Positions 56,402 to 64,000 of a stretch of 64,000 nucleotides of DNA are shown in pieces. This DNA is from Paramoeba atlantica (lineage: Eukaryota > Discosea). Each line of letters begins with the position of its first letter. Position 1 is the first letter of the stretch. Made by a program: the position numbers and the translations under genes. The stretch lies in NCBI GenBank assembly GCA_977017575.1, contig CDRNVI010000189.1, forward strand, positions 37,247 to 101,246, given 5' to 3'. The notes below the pieces were generated by a model. That model ran no database searches, was not told the DNA's origin, and saw only the letters and a list, made by a program, of their open reading frames with translations.

Positions 56402-59400
56402 TTAGCCATTTCCACCATGAAACAAAGACTGAGATTTTTCATAGAGACAATCCTTGTCAAAGTCACAAATATTAGAGCTTAAACTTTTAAAAACAAATCT
56501 TCTCTTTCTTTTTCTCTCATTTTCTCTCTCTCTCTCTCTCTCTTCTCTCTCTTCTCTCCTCTTTCAGAAACAAAACAACACAAATCAAAAAAAACCTCAA
56601 CATAATCAGGATCCAAATTAAAAACAGACTCAAAATTCTGGACCAAAGAAAGACTTGGGAGAGGAACATGAAACATTGGAGTTTTATACCTTAGGTACCC
56701 ATTTATTGATTTTCCCACCATCTGTTTTTATTTATATTATTTTATTTTATTTTATTTTATTTTATTTTATTTTATTTATTTTATTTATTTTATTTATTTT
56801 ATTTATTTTATTTATTTATTTATTTATTTAGTAAATTAATATTATGAATATTTTCTTATTTTCTTCTTTATTTATTGTTATTATTTCTTTTTTTTTTTAT
56901 GTTCTCGTTATTCTTTAATGAGAGAAAGAGAGAGGAAACTAACCTCCATAAATTCGTAATTGAGTTTCTCCCCTTCAACAATCTTCTTATTTCCATCGTA
57001 CATAAATCGGAGTTCACGTAACTAAAAAAACCCAAGAATCTTGAGGACAAGAAAGGAGAAAAGAGAGAGAGAGAAAAGAAGAGAAAGGAAGAGAAAAGAA
57101 GAGAAAAGAAGAGAAAAGAAGAGAAAAGAAACTCATACTTTGGGGGCAAGCCATGGAAGTACAGGAGGAGTTGCCTTCTCAAGTAAAAGAATATATTCTT
57201 TGTAGTTCTTTTGTGGTGCTAAATAGCCTTCCATCTTTCTTGCTCTTCGAAGTGACTATTATTTTTTTTTTAGAAAAAGAGAGAAACAATATCATAAAGA
57301 GGGAGAAAAATTTACCTTATAATCAACAGAATACCAGAGTGGCTTTAGACGTTGGATACAAGCATTAGAAAGAACAGAAAGAACAGCGGCCATTCCCTCA
57401 AAATTATTCATCTTTTAAAAAAAGAATTAAAATTAAGAAAAAAAAAGAAAATCACCAACAGAATAATAAAATAAGAAGAAAATACAAGAAATAATAAGAA
57501 AAATCAAACATTTTTCAAAGACCTCGCCAACTCAATAATCTTAGTAAAATTATCAACACGTTCATGGACAGAAGGGGCGTCCAATACTTCACAAACTAAT
57601 AAAAATGAAATACGATTGAACAAAACACTCAATGCATTAATATGTGGAGCTCTTTCCATCCTTGCTTCTCCCTTAAAGAAAGAAAATCAGAATGAAAAGA
57701 AAGAATTAAAGAAATCAAATAAATAAATTCAACAAACAAGCAAAAAAAACAACAAAAAAACACCCAAACAAACAAACAAAAACAAACAAAAAGAACCTGC
57801 CAAGAACCATCATGCAACTCAGAAGGACCAATAGAACTAAAAACACGAAACATTACAAATGTAATACCATTCGCCAATTCTTGTACAGTGTAATCTCGAA
57901 ATAAACCAACTTCAAAACTCTCACAAAAGTTGGTTTTTGATTTTGGTAAAAATCCTGTCTATTTTTTTTTCATTTGAATTATTCATTAATTTTTCAAAGT
58001 CAAACATTTTTCAAACAAAAAATAGAGAAAGAATAATAAACCTCGACAATAGATCGATAGAAAGGCATTGCTGAATCCATTTCATTCTCGGAGTGACTTT
58101 TCAGTAATTGGAGCTTTATAAAAAGTTTTAAACATGAGAAGGAAGAGGATGGAAAAGAAAAGCAAGGAAAAAAAAAGCAAAACCTTCAAATGGTTCATCT
58201 GGTGGTCTTTCACTTTGCCCAAGAAAGAGGCAATCGTTCTATTGACGAAATAAACAAAACACCAAAACAAAACCCAAAATAGAATCCACCAACAAAAGGA
58301 CAAACAACAACAACAACAAACAACAAACAACAAACAACAAACAACAAACAACAAACAACAAACAACAAAAACAAAAACAACAAAAACAACAAATCATACA
58401 CTAATAGAAAAACAAACCGAAAAAACTTGGGATCCTGCCTCTCATACAAACCACCAGACAAAGAAAGCCAAATCTTCAAAATGAAACACATTGCCTCACA
58501 TTGCTCTCTCGCCCAAGTCTCAACAATAATCAAATCTTCAGGTGTTTGTAATGATCCCTTTCTTGAAAAAGAAGAAGAAGAAGAAGAAGAAGGAGAAGAA
58601 GGAGGAGATGTAGACGAATCACTTCTGGAAGTTATTTCTGAGCTTGAAGTTGATGAGTCGTCATCTTGAAGAGGACTCCTTTGGGAAGAAGGAGAAAGAA
58701 GGGGGGTGGGAGAAGGGGAATTGGTGATTGGTTTACTGTGGGGAGAGACTGGTAATCCTTCTTCTGTGAAAAAAGAGAGGAAAGAAATTTTGAATGTGCT
58801 GCACAAAAAAAAGACGTTTTGAAAAAAGAAAAAAGAAAAAAAAAGAGATACCAAGAGTGGAGGAAGCAAGTTGATATCGTGCTACACACTCATTGAATAA
58901 TTGTTCCTTATTTTATCCCAAAAGTCAAACAAAATAGAAACAACAAAAAAGCGAGAAGAGAGAAGAAGAAAAAAAAAAAACCTTCAAAATCCCAAAATTG
59001 GAAAAAGAACAAAAAAATTCAGAAATTTGAGACACACGATGATTTGAATAAAGAGAAATAACAAAAGAAGTAATCTCAGGAACCTCACTCGCCGAGAACA
59101 AAAACGGAGAAACTGGACCAGGAGACAGATCCACACCACCATGATCATGACTTTCCCTTCTTGAAGAAGAAGAAGAAGAGAAACTCAAAGAAGGAATATG
59201 ATGATGATGATGGTGGTGATGATGTTGAGTTTTCTTTGCAACATGAAAGTCATCGTGAGAGGTTTTGTTCTGTTGAGAAGAAGATTGTTTAATTATGGGC
59301 AATGAGTTTGTATTTGTTTGAGCTTTCACAGAAAGACCTCTTGGACGTGTCTTTTTTGAAAATCCAAAAGTATGAGAGTGATGGGGGGTCAACAAGTCAG

Positions 59401-59624
59401 TGGAAGAATGATGAGGAGAATGAGAAGAAGTATCAGAATGGTTTGGTGTTTTGCTGCGTTGAAGGATTTCTAACAAATGCATGCTTCCGTGGTGATGGTG
59501 TTTGTGTTTTTTCTCTTCAACACGTTGTTTTTGTTCTTCCCTAAAAGAAAAAAGTCAACCACTCAAAGTTTTAAATCCAAAACAAACAGCAAAACAGAAA
59601 AAACCCAGAGATTTCATGGTCCAT
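56402..59624 (-). CDS. Ras guanine-nucleotide exchange factor (CDC25-type RasGEF)
   Basis: About 13 exons from MDHEISGEEQ at 59624, about 640 aa. The N-terminal region is low complexity: a His run (about 59190-59220), Ser runs and SPSPTPLLSPSS linkers. A helical N-domain lies at 58500-57960. The catalytic CDC25 domain is read from YTVQELANGITFVMFRVF and IGPSELHDGSW, through FNRISFLLVCEVLD, VHERVDNFTKIIELARSL, NNFEGMAAVLSVLSNACIQRLKPLW, PPVLPWLAPKLRELRFMYDG and KLNYEFME to the end at SLFHGGNG. Order and spacing match RasGEFs, which reload Ras/Rap with GTP at membranes. The last splice (about 56600/56480) uses an inferred GTGTTG donor. It is divergent from the LRR-RasGAP gene 560 nt away. Confidence 0.87.
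56730..56830. repeat. (TTTTA)n / (TTTATTTA)n repeat in RasGEF intron
   Basis: A pure run of TTTTA pentamers grading into TTTATTTA units, inside an intron just before the last coding exons (minus strand). Confidence 0.85.
58305..58390. repeat. (ACAACAA)n heptamer repeat in RasGEF intron
   Basis: At least eight copies of an ACAACAA heptamer, followed by ACAAAA variants, lie between two RasGEF exons. Frames through it encode only Cys/Leu/Val/Phe runs and are not genes. Confidence 0.85.
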
Positions 59625-60183
59625 AATCGTAAAAATCAGATCTTCTCAAGAAGCAATTCAACAATTTCTTTTCTCTCTTTTTTTCTCTCGGACGTGTGAA
59701 TGCAAAAAAAAAACAAGATTTTGGAGAATTAGAACCGTGACACCCTCCGAAAAAAATTCCAAAAAAACTCTTCACGCACAAGCAAATGAAATTTCGACGA
59801 AATTTGTTGAGAGTTTTTTTCGTTTTAAGAGTTACGGCCCTGGGTACTTTTTTTTTGCCATTTTTTTTAGTTATTTTTTTCTGGTTTGTTCGACTGGGTT
59901 TTCGAGTTTTTCATTTTTTCTTTTGAGAAGAGAAGAGGATTTTTTTTTCTTTGTTCTTCCTTTCAGAACCAGTTCGGTTCTTTTCTTCTGAAGAAAAAAG
60001 ACACAAGCAAATTAGACGAAACATGAACGAAATTTCAAGAAAATTTCAAAAGCGCCCCCAATGAGGGTCTTTCTTTTGTAACTTTTTTCGAGGTTTCTTT
60101 TTTTGTTTTTGTGAATTTTTATTCCATTCCATTTGTTTGGTTCTGTCATTGTGTTGTAGAGTTCGCTTTTTGGTTTGAAAAGG
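59625..60183. promoter_or_regulatory. Shared divergent promoter region, RasGEF / LRR-RasGAP
   Basis: A 559-nt gap between two start codons facing away from each other. It holds repeated words (ACAAGCAAAT and GAAATTTCGACGAAA near 59780, again ACAAGCAAATTAGACGAA near 60005) and TTTTTTCG-type runs. No gene is seen. The paired words are possible shared regulatory sites, unproven. Confidence 0.5.
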
Positions 60184-63100
60184 ATGGAAGAATCTTTTGA
60201 AGATTTTTCTGATTTAGACACCTTTTCCATTTGTCGAAGAGAGGATGAAGAAGGAGAGTCTTTTGCAGTTTTTGATCAAAAAGGAAAGAAACTTGGAGGT
60301 TTGTTTTTTTCTTTTTCTCGTTTCTCCGAAAAAATTTCTTTTCTTGGAAAAACTAATTTTTTTTTTTGTGTGAGATTAGCTGTTGCGGTTCGTTTGTTTC
60401 AGAAATTTTGTCGTCGAGTGAAACATCATCCAGAAGATGTCTATCTCAAAGTCGATTTGTCAGGTCTTTTTCTTTTTCATCTTAAGGTGTCCGGGGGGGG
60501 TTTGGTTTCTTTTTCTCTCTCTCTTTTCTTTACTCAAAAAAAGTTTTTCTTTTTTGTTTTGTTTTAGATAATCACTTAACCAATTCAGAACTCCCGCTCC
60601 TCACCACAGTGGTGAGGGAGTACCCGTTTATTCGTTCACTTAATTTAACAAAAAACAAATTCAATTCTGAGTATGTTTTTTCTTTTTTCTTTTTTTTTTT
60701 TTTGAATTATTAATTTGGAGAGCGAGACTGTTTGTTATCTGTTGATGTTTTTCTTCTTCCTCTCTTTTTTTTTTTTTTTTATCTCTCTCTTTTCATTAAA
60801 CATTTTCCTTTAAAGTAAATTGGCACCATTATTGGAGGCTATCGCAAACAAACTCTACCATTTAGAAGAGTTGTTGATCGACAAAGGAGGTTCAGTTGAA
60901 CGTATTCTAAAAGGGCTTCTTTCTAGTAATCGATCTTTTCGCCTTGTAAGATTTTTTTTCTTTTTTCTTTTTTCTTTTTTCTTTTCTTTTTTCTCTTTGA
61001 TTATTGAAGTGGGATAACTGAATCAGGCACGAGAGGGAAAAATTGCTGAAGTTCGATTTGAAAATCGAAAATTATCAAAGTTCCCCCAAATCACCAAATT
61101 AAATCTCTTGACACACCTTTCCTTAGCCCATAATTCCCTCAGAAATATCCCTTCTTCCGTCGGTAATCTTATTCATCTCCAGGTAAACTTTTAATTTGAA
61201 AAAAGAAGAAGGAAAGAGAATGTTAAATTTAAAAACCAGTTTTTATTGTTGAGCCACAACAAGATCTCAACCCTCAGTCCTGCAATATCTCTTTTAAAAG
61301 GTCTGTTTTTTCTCTAAAACAAAATTGTGTTGTATTTTTTTTCTTGAGAGAGAACTGATTTTTTCTTGATAGAACTCCGTGTTCTCAAGTTAGACTCAAA
61401 TCGTCTCCGGCGTATTCCTCCTGAAATTGGTATATTTAATTTGTTGCCTTTTTTTTTACTTCATTTTCAAAGACCTTTGAGGCTTCTTTGGGTTTTTTTT
61501 ATGGGACTCAAAATTTTTTTTTAAAAGGTTTATTACCCAACCTCGAATCAATTGACTTCTCGAACAATTCTTTGAAACGAGTTCCAATTGCCGTTGCCTT
61601 GTTTATCAAGAAAGTCAATGCTCTGAATACTTTTTCAAGCAAGGGATTTGAAGAACAGAGCAAAAAGAAAGTTGAGCCTGAAGTTTTTCACCACTTTATA
61701 AAAAGTAATCCCGTTCATCTTCGTTTTAACGGTTTTGACTCAGGTTTTTTCAACATTCTCGTAATTTTTGATATTTTCTTTGATCGGATCTCATTGTGAG
61801 CAACACCCCCACAGAATGTAGTAGTAATAGCGATACCTCATCAAGTAACAAAAAGGCTCGCTTTTTTTCAGACGAAGAATCATGCTCGGATGATTCATAC
61901 GAGATTCTTAAAGTCGAGCGTTGTGATTCACATTCGACCCAATTTGATGAACACACAATCGCACACTTCTTACACCGGGAAATTCACGAAGAAAAGAGTT
62001 TTTATGAGTCCCAAGATTTTGGGTACAACGTCGACCAACAGCGGAGGAGAGAAATTCAACTAATTGGAAAGAAAATTGTAAGCAATGCTGAAGGTTTTTT
62101 TTTGTGTTATTTTTTTTTTGGGAGGGAGGGGGGGGGGAAGAGATATTTTCTGTTTTTTTACTAAACTTTTTTAACCCCTTAAGATTTTGTGAATCATTTT
62201 GTGCTCGTGGCGTTGAACTTGTGGAAGAATCGAAGTGGTCCAAGTGATCCAGGATATAACTCTTTTCTCTCATCCATTTTTCGATTGTTTGATCCTTCTA
62301 CCAACCACCATTTGATGCCTCTCGCCGAAATTGTTGAACAAGATCAAGAAGAACATTCCTCACATGAAGAACATCACTCACATGAAGAACATCACTCACA
62401 TGAAGAACATCACTCACATAGATTTCATTTGTTCAAGAAGAAGGGTCATCGCCATCACAAAAAGGCGAGAACAAGTTCGAGTTTGATTGAGTTAGGTGCC
62501 ACCAAGAAGGGAACACCAACACCACCAACAACGAAATTTCAGGAATACCATGACTCAAACCTTCTTTTTATTTTTGAGGGAGCAATGGATGTGTATTTGA
62601 AACACCTTTCCCAATTGTCTCTTTTGTTTCGATCTGATTGTTTGCTAGCCAACTTCATTCATTTATACATCAGGAGAGAGGGGGCAAAGTATCTTGATTT
62701 TCTATTTGCCCCCTTTTTTGCGATGGTTGTGATGGATGGTCATGTTGTTGACCTCAACGCTTCTTCAACAAGGAAAGTGCGTTCCATATCAGTAGATTCT
62801 CATCACCAATTCATGTCTTCCATTTCTGACTTAAAGCAGAAAAAAAAGAAAAGGGTGATAACTCCTCCTCCTCCTGCTACTAGTGTTGGTGTTGGGACAG
62901 AAGAAGAAGAATTCGTTTCTGAAGCAACAGACAACTCTGATCCTTGTGAAAAAACTTCTCAATCTTTGTTGTGGAAAAACCAAGAGAGGTTTACCTGGAT
63001 ATGTCGGTCCTTTCTCTCCCGACTCTATAGCACTGTCCACCTCATTCCCCCTTCCATTCGCTCACTACTTCGTGGGATTGTTGACATAACTTGTCAGAGA

Positions 63101-63712
63101 TTTAATGAACCTGAGACACCTAATGTTGTTTTAAGTGGGATTTTTTTCTTGAGGTTTCTGTGTCCCGAGTTTTTGGAGAGAAAACAGCAGGTTGAGAAGG
63201 AAATTGTGAACGAAGGGAATTTGGAGCAAATTCGGTCTACTTGTTTGCATTTTGTGAAGTTTTTGCAACATTTAGCCAATGGAAACTCAGAGTTTGTGGG
63301 AGAAATGCAGTTTTGTGGACTTTTGGTTGAACAAGGGATTTCTAAGATGCATTCTTTTTTTCGTGATTTGATTTCTGTTGATACTCCTCCGGTTCAATTC
63401 GATTTTTCTTCTTGGTTTCGAGATGTACAGGTTTTTGTGATTTTTGTGATTTTTATTTTTTTTGTCTCCATTTTTTTTCTTTCGAATTATTGAACCTTTG
63501 AATGACAATTCAATAAATAGATCCAACGTGTGCTTCCGAAACCACAAGAACATCCAACCACCTTTGGTGATGCGATCAATGTGTTTGCTGATATCCTTCA
63601 CGGTGTTCCTTCTGAAAAAGAAGCCGACTTTGTGATTGAAAGTGATCTTGTGATGTTACAACTTTTGGCGAAAGGAATGGTTTCTCAAATCGAGGAGGTA
63701 ATAAAAGAGTAA
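60184..63712 (+). CDS. LRR-RasGAP protein
   Basis: Eleven exons with agreeing phases, about 860 aa. Residues 1-45 are acidic. LRRs follow in two styles: RI-like (VDLSDNHLTNSELPLL, LNLTKNKFNSDKLAPLLEAI) and typical (LSLAHNSLRNIPSSVGNL, LLLSHNKISTL, LKLDSNRLRRIPPEI, IDFSNNSLKRVPIAV). After an acidic Ser-rich linker comes an N-helical region and then a RasGAP domain split by a long loop. The finger motif LLFRSDCLLANFIHLYI has the expected Arg, and LSGIFFLRFLCPEFLE with LHFVKFLQHLANG is the FLR/core helix. A SHEEHH repeat (62350-62410) lies before the GAP domain. It should switch off Ras; the LRRs may bind Ras or a scaffold. The stop is at 63710-63712. Confidence 0.88.
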
Positions 63713-64000
63713 TCTTCAACAACCCGCGAGCTGTTTCTTTCAAAAAGTTTCATTCAGAAAAACCTTTTCCTCAAAAGTACCTTTTTTAGCATCTCAAAAC
63801 GCTTTTTTTTTGAGAAAAGCGCGTGGAGATGTCACTGAAAACTGTCGTGTTTTTCGTGAAAAATGCCTGACATAACTATTTTGTTGTCAGCAACATTTCC
63901 CTCTGTTTTTCAGTCGGAGTTGGTGTGATCTTTCAAGAAAAAAAAAGGCGTGACTCCCCAGCTATTTTGGTTCGTTCGTGTGCAAGGTCCACGCACCACA
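63713..64000. other. Right-edge flank, no gene seen
   Basis: The last 288 nt follow the LRR-RasGAP stop. They contain CGTGTTTTTCGTGAAAAA-like words and T-rich runs but no convincing coding frame. The region may be the start of the next promoter. Confidence 0.4.

Noticed and set aside
1-64000. tRNA, rRNA, CRISPR, transposon or retroelement
   Set aside because: No cloverleaf, rRNA core, spacer array, terminal repeats, transposase or reverse transcriptase motif was found by eye. Inverted repeats here are gene-bearing duplications, not element ends.

Overview
The window comes from a nuclear genome of an intron-rich, AT-rich unicellular eukaryote. Nearly every gene is cut by short (about 45-250 nt), T-rich GT..AG introns, intergenic gaps are only about 0.2-0.7 kb, and the genetic code is standard apart from UGA read as selenocysteine in two genes. 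The gene set includes several Ras GAP/GEF proteins, a Galpha/TKL-like protein, eIF3k, REV1, SGT, a deiodinase-like selenoprotein and a family 44 glycosidase. This suits a free-living, phagotrophic, amoeba-like protist. Amoebozoa is my best guess, but it is inference only.

Layout. 1-7.65 kb: a large minus-strand gene with three divergent RasGAP-like domains, a C2 domain, a canonical RasGAP and a DEP domain, running off the left edge. 8.2-18.7 kb: eIF3k (-), a putative papain-like protease (+), a CaMK-type kinase fused to a GNAT domain (-), a secreted PEBP (-) and a complete REV1 (+). 19.0-28.0 kb: a single 20-exon gene whose phases all agree. It encodes about 2,163 aa: a Galpha-like domain, a TKL-like pseudokinase, five tandem acyl-carrier-like domains and a fatty-acyl-AMP-ligase-like domain. 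I regard this as the most novel object in the window.

27.9-33.4 kb: a large inverted duplication. Each arm carries a deiodinase-like selenoprotein gene with an in-frame UGA and a well-formed SECIS hairpin. The spacer holds a secreted Cys-rich protein gene and an exonuclease/endonuclease/phosphatase gene. 33.8-36.2 and 46.7-49.0 kb: a second inverted duplicate pair, two secreted berberine-bridge-type flavoenzymes. Between them lie an LRR protein (-), an SLC35F-like transporter (+), the co-chaperone SGT (+), a coiled-coil protein (+) and a Ser/Pro-stalk membrane protein (-). At 49.3-50.8 kb a secreted LRR protein shares the N-terminal module of the Ser/Pro protein. 51.1-54.8 kb: a GH44 endoglucanase with many introns. 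55-56.2 kb: a small unknown gene. 56.4-63.7 kb: a divergent pair, a RasGEF (-) and an LRR-RasGAP (+).

Themes: Ras regulation at both ends of the window, secreted polysaccharide-modifying or oxidative enzymes and surface proteins in the middle, and recent local inverted duplication. Coordinates of multi-exon genes are first-to-last codon. Splice sites were assigned by eye from GT/AG signals, phase agreement and domain continuity, without transcript data.
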